This document shows, one piece after another, positions 46,653 to 58,538 of a DNA stretch of 64,000 nt. The translations under genes were made by a program, and so were the position numbers. The DNA comes from Endothia cerciana (Eukaryota > Ascomycota > Sordariomycetes > Diaporthales > Cryphonectriaceae). Within the stretch, counting starts at the first letter, position 1; every line of letters starts with the position of its first letter. Location of the stretch: assembly GCA_026119935.1 (NCBI GenBank), contig JALRMH010000059.1:62001-126000 (forward strand). The letters run 5' to 3'. A model generated the notes under the pieces. That model was given only the letters and a program-made list of their open reading frames with translations, made no database searches and was not told where the DNA came from.

Positions 46653-49600
46653 CCACCCGCGTGACCACACCACCCTACCTACCGCCTGCTTTCCTCCCTC
46701 TTTGCGTATCTCTGCCCGTTGTCACGAGATAGCACGCGGGATCGTTCCTGCATCCTCTTGGCTGACGGGACATCTTCCTCTTTTGGCGGTGACGCTCGCG
46801 TTCCCAAGTGAACAACGACTCTAGCGGCTCGCACTCGGCACGCACAAGCGTGTCGGTGACCGATCAAACATACTATCCCTCGTCGACACCACGGCTGTCT
46901 ATCAGGATCGGTCCGCCACGCGGCCGAAATGACGGGCTTGCGTCGTGGGGGTCCCTTCCTGCGCCGGGATGGGTTTGGAGGTTTGGGGGGGGGGGGTCTT
47001 GAGGCATGGCGGGCCTGGAGATTCATCTTGGTGATCATTATGATGGGTACGAAATCCACCTCCTGCAGTCTCGGTCATGAGTCTAGTATGAGGAAACTAC
47101 GCACCGCGGAGGTCGAGCAGTGATCCTCACAAAAAAAAACAAAAAAAAACGGAGGCCTCGAGGTTCGAGTGCGCGTGTCCCCCCTTTCTTGAGCTGTTCA
47201 CACTGTCCCTCATCCGCACGCAGCGGGCGGAGTCGTGGCGAGCATCAGCCACAGGGAGGTCCACGGCGAGGTTCAGCCGAAAGGGAAAAAAGTCCACCTT
47301 CTGCGGCTGGGTTAGGTAAACACGTCAACGCGTGCCCTTTCAGCGCCCAGCTGGCCCTGGCCTAGAATCGTTGATCGTCGCGCAAGTCTGCTGCGCCGTA
47401 ATGGGAGTTCGGTCGATGGCCGTGAGGTCTAGGTCCAGGCCTAGCCAGGAGGTGGTGAATGACTACCGTTTCAACGCTACACGGCGAAGCTCTGTACAAG
47501 GAATGACCCAGAGGGATTGGGGGGGGGAGGGAGGTAGCTACACCGCCCAAGATACACAGTCTTGTAGCGCAACCAAACGAGCGTCCTGTGGGTACTGACC
47601 CGTTGGCAACAATATCGGAGGGAGACCCTGGGATATAGTACTATGGTACGGTACATAGTATTCTCCTCCGTCCGTGGTCGCGAGCCAAGTACCGCGTAGA
47701 TGCGACTTGATGGTATCTGCGCATGGGTCTCTGCCGCAACGGTGCCAGCTAGGAATGCCCGCCCAGCCCTGCAATGCACCATCAAGGATAACAACAGCTT
47801 CGAGAAGAGTTCTCCCGCACAAAAGAGCGAAACCAGCTGAGGCTGCTGACCGCAACCCCCCTTCCTCCCTCCAAAGGACCGATTGGAATGACGATGCCAT
47901 GCAGCAGCCAATTTGTCCACGGGGAAAACCTGCTTGCTCGCACCGGCGGGACAAGAGACTGAATGTTCAGCAGACGGTGAAAAACGTGCTGTCTCCCTGA
48001 CTGTAGGATCCTTCAGAACGGAACGCATCCGTACTACCCAGTAGAGCGGCCGGCCTAGACCGTATCAAGTAGGTACAAACGGTATCCTCCCCGCGGACGG
48101 AGCTCCTCCCATCTCTGCTTGGCACCAGCGGGGGTGGTATGAGGAGCTCTTTCACATGCTTCTTTTGTGGGCTCCCAAGGAGATCTGAACGCTGCGCTGG
48201 CGCCGGCGCTGCACGCAGCACCACGGGACCAGAGGACGACAAGTGCGAAGGGCACATGCCCGTCTCGACGTCTTTTTTTGGGTTTTTGGGGGGTTTTTTT
48301 TTGGTCTTTGGATAAAAGGAGTCAGTGTGTTCCAAGCCATAGCGAGGCCCCGTCCACTCACCAGCACGTAGAAGTGCGTGAGTGCGTGTGTGTGTGCGCC
48401 CGCACCGTGGTGACTAGATCGCGTGGCATCATCGTCAATGCTCGCCTTTCCCAACGGCCCTTTTGCGGGTACCTTTCAAACAAAGAAGGAAGAAGAAGAA
48501 AAAAAAAAGGTATTAAAAAAATAAAAAGAAAGAAAATAACTAGGGGGCGAAATCTCTGTCTCGCTCACGTCGCGGCCGCGCGAAACACGTGGGAGCGTTT
48601 TGCGGCTCCGCAAAAATTGTGGGTACGCGAGAGAGGATTCAAAATCTGAACCTCGGCGTTTTAGCCCGTATCAATGCGTGTCCGCCAGTCAGCGACGACG
48701 GAGAGGAACGAGGTAGTCTGTTTGTATGCTGGAAGCGGCTGGGTATGCGTGGCGGCCACACGGGAGGCTCGAGCAGCTCAGGACTACCAACGCGTGCACT
48801 GTTCTTTCTTCACTTCCATGGAGTAGCGAGCACACTTCACGACAAGTATTTTGGGACTGGTACAAGTGATCATGACGGGTTTCATCAGGGTTTGCTATTT
48901 TCTTTTTGTTTTGTCTTGGTATCAGGCCTCTCCTGTGGAGGGTGGTATGACCTGTCCTTTTGCTTCTCTTTTTTTCGGGTTGCCCACATGTGAACCTAGA
49001 AAGTTACAAAAAGCCTTTTGTGCTGTTCCCCTTTTAGCGACATCGCGCTAGAAAGAACACACCCAAGGATGCCTCCCCTCATTTTACATCCATTGTCTGC
49101 CAACGGGAGCTATGCCGGTCGCCCAGCATCCTAGGCCCGTGAAGCCATCACAGTAAAGATTACACACTCGCGGAAGCGTTGCCCTTCTTGCCCTGTCCTG
49201 ATGAGATAGATGCCCTTCCCTCTGTTCCCCCCCCCCCCCCCAAGACCAGTTCCGGACCCTAGCCTTGCAGGGTATCAATTGACACGAAAAATAACCAATG
49301 CCGTAGGCCCCCCCTTCGCAGGGTGGGCTGAATGATTAGGCTTTAGAAAACCCATGGTATCATGAAAACAGGAACACCTTCGTGTTCCGTATTCCGGTCG
49401 CTTCCACGATGTGGAGTGTCCGTTTTGTAATGATTGATTACAGAGAACCAGGTCTGATGATGCTTCGTGAAATAGAAGAAAGAAAAAACACCCAAAAAGA
49501 TAAGAAACAAGGTAGAACGCCGCCCGTCATGCTTTCGATGTCGTGAAAATAACAATTCGCTTCGCAGTGCTCGTGTCGGTAAGATGGTACATGTACAAGG

Positions 49601-49721
49601 CTCTTTTCATGGCGTGTGCCAAAAGATGGAAAGCCAATTTTTCCTGTCCTTTTTGGGGGGTATCATTTTTTTTTGAATAGGGTATGGATGTGCAGGTGGG
49701 TGTGGCAGATGGCGGGGTTGA

Positions 49722-51549
49722 CTACCAGCCCTTGCTGTAGTAGCCGCCAAACGCATCTCTCGAGAAGTCCTCGTTCCAGCTGCTGGCGTTGACGTCGCCA
49801 TTGCCCCGGTTCATGTAGGCCTGCTGGGGGGGGTACTGCTTCAGGTTGGCGACGTTGGTAGCGGTGTGTCGGCGCTTAAGCTGAGAGCGCTCGTGCAACA
49901 AGTCGCGACGAAGAGACTCGGTCAGCTCGGTGGCCAGCATATTGCGGCGGGTGGTCCGCGGGGACAGGGCCAACGGCTGCTGGCCGACCCCGTTGGAGGC
50001 AGTAGTCATGATGGGCTTGGGCTGCGCCGTCGACCGGGGGACCTCATTGATGGGCCGCATTGGGGTGGCACGGGGCTGTCGCTTCATGGTAAGCGGCGCG
50101 TCGTCCGAGTCGTTGGGAGACGACACAAGCGAGGGCCCGTTGAAGGGGGCCCGGGTGCGGTGGGGGATGGCGGGGGTAGACCGGGAGGCCATGCCGCCCA
50201 GGTTTCCGCGCCGCTGGTTCTGCTCCAGCGCGAGGGTGATGAGGGAACGGCGTGAGGCCAGGTTCGCCTTCGAGTCGACACGCTGGAAGAGCGTCTTCTC
50301 GTCGACGCTGTTCGCGCCGCTGTCCTCATTCGAGTCCTCCCACTCGTCATCATCGTCCGACTCGATGGCGCTCTCGTCGTAGCTGATCTCCTCGTCATCC
50401 TCGATGATGGCAGAAGAGCTCGCCGACGGTATCGTCGTCGTCAGGTTGTTCGCAAACGAGGTCGACTTCTTCGGCCCGGCCAGCTTGGGGTTGCGTGGAG
50501 ACGCGAGGGCGCTCTTGAGCGAGCTGTCCTCCTCGGACGAGCCACCGATCTGGAACATCTTCTTGGCCTTGCTGACCACGACGGGTGGTGCGAGGGTCTG
50601 ATGACGGGCCTCGACGCTCTGGTTGTCGTCACTGTATGACTCCTCCGATGAGGCTCCCAGCGTGAATGTGGCCCGCTTCTTAGGCTCCACCTTCTTAGCC
50701 GCCGGGGAGGACTTCGGGTCGGGGATGTCAGCGGTCGTGGATCGCGGGGGGGTGAAGGCGGCTGCGTGTGGGTGCTGGGCGGGCGAGAAGCCGCGCACGA
50801 CTGTCGTTGTTTTTATCATGGGCAGCTCGAGGGAGGAGGCGGGTTGCGAGCACACCGATGGTGCGTCCGACCCCTTGCTCGGCGATTCGGTCGTGGTCGA
50901 GCCCGAGTGCACCAACGACGGCGGGGATTCCAGCGCCTTCTGCTGCTTCTTTGGTGGCGACAGGGAGGCGGGGATCTCGGGGAGAGGGGCGGAGAGCGAC
51001 TCCTTCTGCTCCACGATGGAGGCGACCATCTTCTCGAGGTTGTCGGAGGATATGTGGCGATCGCGCCTGCTCGGGTAGCTGGCGCAAGAATCTTGACGGC
51101 GGATCCTGGGATGTACGATATCGACGGGGGATAAATCGGAGGAGAACTCGACGGCCTCCTCGTCCGCAACGGAGTCGACGCTCCCTGACAGCTGTGGCAC
51201 GTCCTCAGCAGAGGACTTGCGCACGGGCCGCCGGATGTCTCTGGGTTGTGTCGTGGATGAAGCCGCAGCAGGCGCAGACTCGGAGGTGGGCTCGTTGGTC
51301 ACCTCCTCCATCAATAGCCTCCAGATGAGGTTTTCCAGTCGTCTTCCTTGGGGCAGGGAGTCTGCGCATCTGGACATCACTGTGGAAAGCTGTCAGTAGC
51401 CGAACCACCTGATATAGAGCTGGGACCAGCCGCGCCGCCGGGGACTTACTACTCCAGAGGTTGAAAAGATTCTGAGGATTTGACGTGTCGACCAGCTTGA
51501 CGATGTTTGCATCCACCTGTAGAACAGGTGCATTGAGGGTAGAAGGCAT
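49722..51549 (-). CDS. DUF1752 (AreA N-terminal-like) and DUF3295 regulatory protein
   Basis: Exons complement(51450..51549) and complement(49722..51379) give 585 residues; the 70-base intron starts GTAAGT and ends CCACAG. A nearer CTGACAG would break the frame. The spliced N terminus (about 20-60: NPQNLFNLWS, RCADSLPQGRRLENLIWRLL) is the AreA-like GATA_AreA/DUF1752 domain (PF08550). The C terminus (RRNMLATELTESLRRDLL, LKRRHTATNVANLKQYP, ending YYSKGW) is typical of DUF3295 (PF11702). The middle is disordered, with SP/TP sites, FTLGASSEESYSDD and FQIGGSSEEDSS repeats, and an Asp/Glu tract (EWEDSNEDS). Members are thought to be nitrogen or carbon-signalling regulators; the exact role is unknown. 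It stands alone between two deserts. Confidence 0.88.
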
Positions 51550-52164
51550 TATGCCCTGTGGTGCTGCTCAGGAGGTCGGGCCAGGTGCTGGGAGCAGTGG
51601 GGACGGACGGTGCGGTCGAATCTGGGCTTGCGAGCCGATCGCGTAGGTCGGTCGGATGCTGCAGAGCTTCAAGCACTCGCCCTTCTGGAGTCGAGTCTGA
51701 GGCCGTCGCCGGAGTGGAGGATTCGTGCTCGGCGGGTTTAGGGCCCAGCGTTGTTGCGGTGCGAGGCGGCGTTGGGGATGCGGAATGACGCTGCAGTGAG
51801 GGCGTTTGCTTGCTTGTAGGGCGACGAGGACGCCGACGATGGGAGCTGTCGCGAGGTGGGTATGGCACTAGGTGAGATGGGAAAGCACTTCTTGTTCGCC
51901 CTGGGACAAGATCAACAGCCAGGAACTGCGTCGGTGATGTTCGTGGGAGAGGTTGATGTAGGTTTTGGGTTGGTAGGAGGTGGTTGTAGGGACTGGGTTG
52001 ACGAAGAGGACGGTCGGTGGTGGGGAGGTTGAAGAGGGAGACCTGGGCTGTAGATGTAATTAACTGCCCTGATGCGCAGTCCGGCCCTGGGACGTGGAGA
52101 GGGATGTACCTCCCCCTCGGGTGTTTGGGGCGTCGGTACTTCGTCTGTATCTTGCCGGAGGGTT

Positions 52165-52184
52165 GGTACGTACCGGTACGTACC
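52165..52184. promoter_or_regulatory. Perfect 20-base palindrome
   Basis: Two tandem GGTACGTACC units make a perfect palindrome, and a third unit lies at 52206-52215. It is 616 bases upstream of the DUF1752/DUF3295 start. It could be a binding site for a dimeric factor; that is inference. Confidence 0.5.
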
Positions 52185-53578
52185 TGCCCCACCCACCCAC
52201 CCTCAGGTACGTACCGACGTCGGCCTCCCCCTCCCTTGGAATTCAGCGAGAAGGGGGGGGGGGGGTGGTTGTGGGTGGGATGGCTGAGGAGGTACCGCAG
52301 TACACGGCGCTGGGATGCCGGACGGCGTGGGATGCCCCCCCCCCAGCGCCTCCCAGCGCCCCCCCCCCCTCTCCGCGTCCTGGACTGGATTGCGGTGAGA
52401 CTTGGCTCGAGGTGTTCTGGACCTACAAACGGTCCTTTCTACCGGCCCTTGCCGCACATTCTCCACGGTACAGGATACAAGATACCTGGAAGGGCCTACG
52501 TATCGCAGTACCGCAGTACCTTGGAATGTATTTCTAGTACCCTTCCTCCTTTTTTTTATTTTTACGTTCCGGCTCGTCTCCATTGATATCCATCCCATCA
52601 AGCGAACTACCTACGCAAGTCGATATCGAAACGAGACCAAGAGCGGTCGTCACCCGTAGATCCGTCATGTGTTCACTGCTTTGTCCCGTTCGAAGAGAAT
52701 CAAAGTCTGACGCTGGCGCCTCATCACTTGTGCACAGGCCCGCTCCAGGCAGACTTTCCTCCCCCTCCCCCCTTTCGAACGATTCCCTCGTGCGCCGTCT
52801 GTATCCGGCGCGCGCACTGAACCGAAGGGCTCGTCCACGACGTTTGCGGGCTGTGTCATGTATCATGGCTGGGCACCAAACCGCAGGCTTTCGTTCGCGT
52901 TTGGTGCCTGGCCGCCCACTTCCGATGCTGCCATGTGCTGCCCCGTCGGTTGGTCTGTATGGGGTACGGTGGTACTGTGGTAGGGCTCTGTCTGGATCCA
53001 GGGGCTGTCCGCTGTCTGAGATGCTCTCAATGATGGATCCTGGGGCCAATCCAAACGGCCCGAAAACAAAACCCCCCCCTTCTGGAGGGCACCGTCCAGG
53101 CTAGGGCCGCAAGGGGCAGTATCCGCGGTCCTGTTTGCGGGTTAGCGCACCCATCCAGACTAGCCTCTCTGGGTAGTATCGTGGGCTGCCAGGGATCTGG
53201 AACCTCTGGATCTTGTCACATGATGAATCTTGACAGCTCTCATCGTCCATCCCAGGCGGTCCCAGGGCCCGTCCCAGGCGTCTGTTACCGATGTCCCAAT
53301 GCGGTCTACGGCTTGGTCTGGAGTACTGCCCAATTGGTGATGGGGCCCCCTCGGGTGTCTTTTCTAGACTCCCCGACTTGCGATGTTCGTCCAGTTCCAG
53401 GTCGGCCATGTTCCGTTCCGGCCGGTCAAAACGGTTCACCTCTCACCGTCCCGCCTCCCTCGCCTGCTCGTCTGTGTCCCCGGGGTGTGAAACGGTCAGA
53501 CAGTCCATTTGCTTGTCCTGTGACCTTCTTGTGCAGGCACAGCGCCTAAACTCTCTTCCGCCGCCGCCCTGGGCAGGC

Positions 53579-53610
53579 CTGCCTCTCCTCTCCTCTCCTC
53601 ACCTCACCTC
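53579..53610. repeat. Pyrimidine pentamer repeat
   Basis: CTCTC/CTCAC-type units (TCTCC then TCACC), a short microsatellite with no gene nearby. Confidence 0.7.
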
Positions 53611-54289
53611 AGGGAAGGAGAAATTGCGGGACGAGAGAAGGGGGGGGGGGGTAAGGGGGACCTGAGGGCCTGTTCCCCGGCAGAGGACCCGTGTCACGAT
53701 GGTCAACGCCCTCGATGGGCTCCCTGGGCTCCAGATCTAGACCGCGGCCTATGATCGATCCGCTGGCGTCGACCTTTGTTGTTTTCATCGTCAACTTCAC
53801 ATCACGCGACTTTCGGTTAGGGACAACGCATTGCACAGTCAGAACCCTTTCCCCAGAGTCAGATGGGCCACTTTCGCCTTTCCCCCCCCACGAATTCTGG
53901 CACGGGCCACCTGACCAGGCCTGACCTGGCCCTCGAGATCATGACTGCATTCAGCTTGAGGTCAGCCTTCCGGAACCATTGGTGTCCGAGCGCTGGCGGT
54001 GCCCAGAGGTGAGGCATGCCATGGGCGGACAACAAACACCGGCTGTGCCATGCCCCCCAGCTCCAACTCCAGTGTTCGCGCACCAATCATCTTGCATGCT
54101 TTCCGTTGGATCAGCCCCGTTCAGGAATCACCGTTTGGACGGGTGCGTAATGGGCCCTCAGGTCAACCTTATACTCTGCTCGACATGAGACGTCAAACTC
54201 TCTCGCGGATGTGGACAGCACAGCGGGATCTCACCGGTCGTCGAGTCGCTCGTATAAGGGATAGCCTGAAAGCCCTGGACGTGAAGCCG

Positions 54290-54342
54290 GGGGGGAGGGG
54301 AGGGGAGGGGAGAGGAGGGGAAGAGGAAGAGGAAGAGGAACT
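54290..54342. repeat. Purine tract, GGGGA and GAAGAG units
   Basis: About 50 bases of almost pure purine, first GGGGA repeats and then AGGAAG repeats. Confidence 0.8.
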
Positions 54343-57300
54343 CCCCTCCACAGGAACAGCGCTCATGGACCCCGTACTTGCTTTTGCGGTGCTGACAGTG
54401 AACCTGGCTCAAGGTGTGACGTGATTCCTGCCCGGACCTGGCAGAAGGAAAGCCTGGTTTTGGACGTCTGAACCCGCCCCCCCCCCCCTCCCCCCAAATC
54501 TAGGCCCCCCAGACTTTCCCCGCGGAGACCGCCCTGGAATTGGCTCGCCCCAAAAAAGAGACGTCCAGCTGACGACCGTGACGGCCGCCCCAGCATTCCA
54601 GTGCTCTCTTGACACCTTGACACCGAGCCGAGAGGGGCCGTCGTTTCCGTCTCCCGCGGACATGGTGGCTGAAGATGGGGTCAATCGGGTCAATCGACTG
54701 ATTGATCTCGACTGGTCACTTTCATACCAGAGCCCTGCTATTGCACCGGCTCCTGGCCAACAAGTGGTGTGCGCCGGCGATCTTGTGCAACCCACCGGCC
54801 ACTCTCACCTTGCCAGCTGTACGGACGTAATCGTAGGGCTCGAACACGAGACCCGGGGAGCCGGTCGCAGGCAGACATGTGCTCACGCTCTGACGATGCT
54901 TCTGCTCGCAACCGGCCGACATTCGTTGGCCGTCATCTCTCGACGCTGCGGTGGGGGCGCCTCAGGGGGAGAGTGGAGGGGGGGGACGCGAGGTCATCTG
55001 CCAGAATCCTCTGGCCGTGGCTGGAGCGCGGGGAAACAACAGAAACTAAACCCACTGCACGCTTGATGGACTAAGGCTACCCTTTGTAGAGCTGCCCGAA
55101 ACTCACTGAACCTCCGGGATCGCCTCCCCGGGCTATCAGTGGGTTGGGGAGGAGGAAAAGGGGGGGGGGTTGGGGTTGGTTCGTTTCTAGACCACCGCAC
55201 AGAGGCACACAGGGGGGCCTGACGGGACCCGGCTCAGACGCTCTGAACCACAGTTTTTTCCAGAATTCTTGAAACGTTGCACGGTCCCTGCAGGCGCCGC
55301 TGTCCTGTCTGCTCACCTGCAACCCCCTTGGTGATGAATCGCCTGTGCTCAGAGCCGGGACACAGGTTCCGGAGCATCGTCACAAATTACAGACGCGCCC
55401 GGGGCCTCGTGTTCACCGGCTGGCCCTATTTTTGCTACTCGTACGCTTCGATCGTCGACCTCTGTGTGCGCGCCCCGTAGTCCAGCAGGGCGACCTGTCT
55501 CCTGATCAGGTAATGGTGGAGGTTTCATCGCCTGTCTGCATCACCAGCTAAGCTCCTCGAGACCCTCCGGGGGGCGATCTGCTCAGGTAGGCGCCTGGCC
55601 AGAAAGGGCCCCCGGGTGCACCCACTGAAATCACACGGCAATCCCACGCCCGCGGCCCTCTCGTTGATCACCCACGCTGTCGCGCCCTCGGCCGGGGGAG
55701 CCACGGGGGTGCTCCCCTAGGTGGCACACACTAGCGCTACACCACGGGGAGGGCCTGTGATAGGAATCCTTCCCTGTAAATCAAACGTCTTACTGCGCCC
55801 GCCGCAGGCAACCCCCCGGCCGGACGGCATGCGATGCGCACGGCGCGGGCCACTGGTGCGCCATCAAGACAGAATGGCGATTTTCTCGGTCAGGATTCTC
55901 TTCCCTGACCGCTCGGGCAGGGCCATCGGGTTCTCGATCTTCCTCCCCATGGCTCTTCGTTGTCCTCTCTCTGCCGGGTTGAGTCGAGCACCCTGAAACG
56001 CCCACGATACCCCAACTGAGAACTGCGCGCGCAGCAAGGGGGAGAGGCGCACCCGGGGGCGGGTGCAGAGTCTGGTTCGCGTTTCCCGTAGTGCACCACC
56101 GCCTTGTTTGGGGGGAGGGGGCATGACTACATTTGCACCGCCTAATGCCTGGTTCACCGCGCTTGACAGCCATGCCGGTCACCGGCCGGCCACGGCCCCC
56201 CGGCGCTTGTTATCAGTGCCCCGTGGCGGAGGGATTTTATTCTCGAAGCTGTCAGGCGCTGTCAACACGCGTTGGCCCGCCTGGCGGTCGGCCGAGGTAC
56301 GCCGAGAACGAGATTTTGCCCATGGGCGTCATAACAGCCTAACCCGCGCCTCTTACTCTATGCGGTATTACACTACGTACGGGGCCCGCTGGCATCATCG
56401 GATGAAGATGCTCAGGGGGGGGGGGGGGGCAGGCAGGCCCGCCTTCCTTTCCATAAGATAGATGCTATGGCGTGCTATAATCCTGGCTGAGTTTATTCGC
56501 TCGGTGTGACGGGCTCACATGATGGGAGCGGCGGGCGCAATCTAGCCCCCGCGCGATTATTATCCAGTCTGCTGTTGAGCCCCGAGAGCATTCGGGGGGA
56601 TCAGCGCTGCCAACGACCAACCAACGACATGCAGTCTGCTTGCGGTAATGTACCCTCTGCCCTCGTGATGACTTCCGTTTGCGCATGCCCTGTAAGTTGA
56701 TTTTTACTTTTTCCAATCATGATATCCCCGCCACGGTGAGTGGGGAGGCCCGGGGGGGGGGAGGGGGGGAGGCAATTGGCGCGAGCATACAGACAAATAT
56801 CTTACAGCGACACATGAATAGCACTGGAAGGCATGCCTTTGGTTGCATCTGGACTATGATTTATCATCCACCGCTCTCCCCTCGTGCTGCTATGTAGGGT
56901 CCTGGCTATTTTCAGGTATCCATCCCGCGCAGGCTGGGGTCCAACTCATTGGGCTGAACGCGAATGCAACGTCGAATCCGACCGCGTGGACAGGCTGAGA
57001 CCCTCGGCGTTGACCAATGACGTCGGCTATACTGCGCGTCTGCGAGCTGAAGCCGAGGTGGCTCCTGTTAAATGCTACCGACCCATCCTCCTGAGCCCCG
57101 TATGACTGCGGCCGGTGAAGAGAATGCATATCCTAATATCTCATTTCTGATACTCTACCCCCAAAGGTCCCGTCTGCCCCCCTCCTCCACCTCCCCGGCA
57201 GATCCCGACGCTGTTCCGGGTTTCCTTTCCCGAACCAGGACATTCTACTGCGTAGACCACGTCGCGTGGGAGGCTGGATCCCAACTTCCGGAAACGTTCA

Positions 57301-58510
57301 AGGGGATGTGTGAGCAGCCATGTGGGAGCGGTAGCCCTGGGCTCAACGCCCACGGGCGTGTTCTTCCGTAAGCGGCAGGCAGTTAAAATGGTCTTCCCTA
57401 ATCATCAGGTAAAGCCGTACGGTGCGTGCCGGTCACATGGCAGACAAGGAGTGCCGTTATCAAACGGGCGCGTGGCGGGCAGGGCCTATTAGCGAACGTC
57501 CAGGCCGAGTTGGAGTCGCAGCCGGGGATGCCACTGCCGACCGCAGAGAGGGACGTGTTGCTGAAAGGGGAAATATGGCAATCTCTCTGGGAAAGCACCA
57601 AAGACCTTTGGGAAATGCTCGGGCCCCCGGAAGTCGTGTCCCGGGGTTTCGAAAGGCGGGAAGAACACGGCCATAGCCCAGCGCCCACGCGACGACGGGA
57701 TTCTGCACGGGGAGCGCTGCGGTGTGGGGACCGCCCGCTGGGAGGGCATGCGAAATCTGACCCACCTGCAAGGCTGCAGCGTTCAGAGGAGGAGGGGTTG
57801 TCACTCTCACCGTCTACATTGTCGGGAAGTGCGATGAGACGTTCATGCATCCCTGGTGCCCTCGCCAGGCTAAGCGAAGATTGTCCTTGAGATACTGAAC
57901 GATAGCGAGAACCGGGTGAGATGCAGGCCCGGGCAGAGCAGCACAGGCAGGACCAACGGGCTCAAAACAAAATAAAAAAAATCGGCCCAGACCCGCACCG
58001 GTGAGAGGAAGATGGGTACTTGATGCGGTATCAATATGCGGTATCAAGATACCTAGGCTGCAGAACCGGGTCACTGGGTCGTAGGCTGGAGTCTACTCCA
58101 GAATTAAGGATGCGCTTCCTGTGGGTTATCATATCACTATTCCTCGGGGCTTCTTATCACCGACCGCCTCGCCCATAGTGGTTGCCCGTGAAGGCCCCTT
58201 GATAATCCATTGACCAGGGCATCAGGCCCCTTCAGCCTTCATCCCCTCCGTGCGCTTCGAGCTCACCATTAGCGAGACACGTGGGAAACACCTGGGCATC
58301 CTCCTCTCCTATTCCGAGCCAGGGTCGTGGGTGACAGGCTCAGGATCGAGGACCCAAAAGGTCACAAGGCTGTCTCGTCATAGTACCAGCAAGGCTGCTA
58401 GAGTATTTCTTACTGGTGGGAAATGTCCCTCCACACCTCTTAGGTCTATCCGAAGTAAGTCCGGGGGTGGGTCTCAGGGTCCTCTGCGTCCGGGCCCCCT
58501 ACACAACAAA

Positions 58511-58538
58511 CATAGTAGTACATAGTAGTAGTAGTAGA
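58511..58538. repeat. (GTA)n microsatellite
   Basis: GTA/TAG units interrupted once by ACA, eleven bases before a C13 run. Confidence 0.75.

Larger units (their letters stand above)
39701..49721. other. Gene desert, part 3
   Basis: No gene is supported. Protein-like frames at 41480-41790 and 42340-43530 on the minus strand change frame repeatedly and may be relics. It holds poly-G runs at 46400-46411 and 46985-46996, a C15 run at 49227-49241, an A-rich run at about 44060-44090 and T/G tracts at about 48272-48302. Confidence 0.5.

Noticed and set aside
49866..51328. Several plus-strand frames of 120-186 codons
   Set aside because: Antisense to the DUF1752/DUF3295 gene; composition is low-complexity.
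54578..55066. Plus-strand frame of 162 codons
   Set aside because: No motif; overlapped by frames on both strands in GC-rich DNA.
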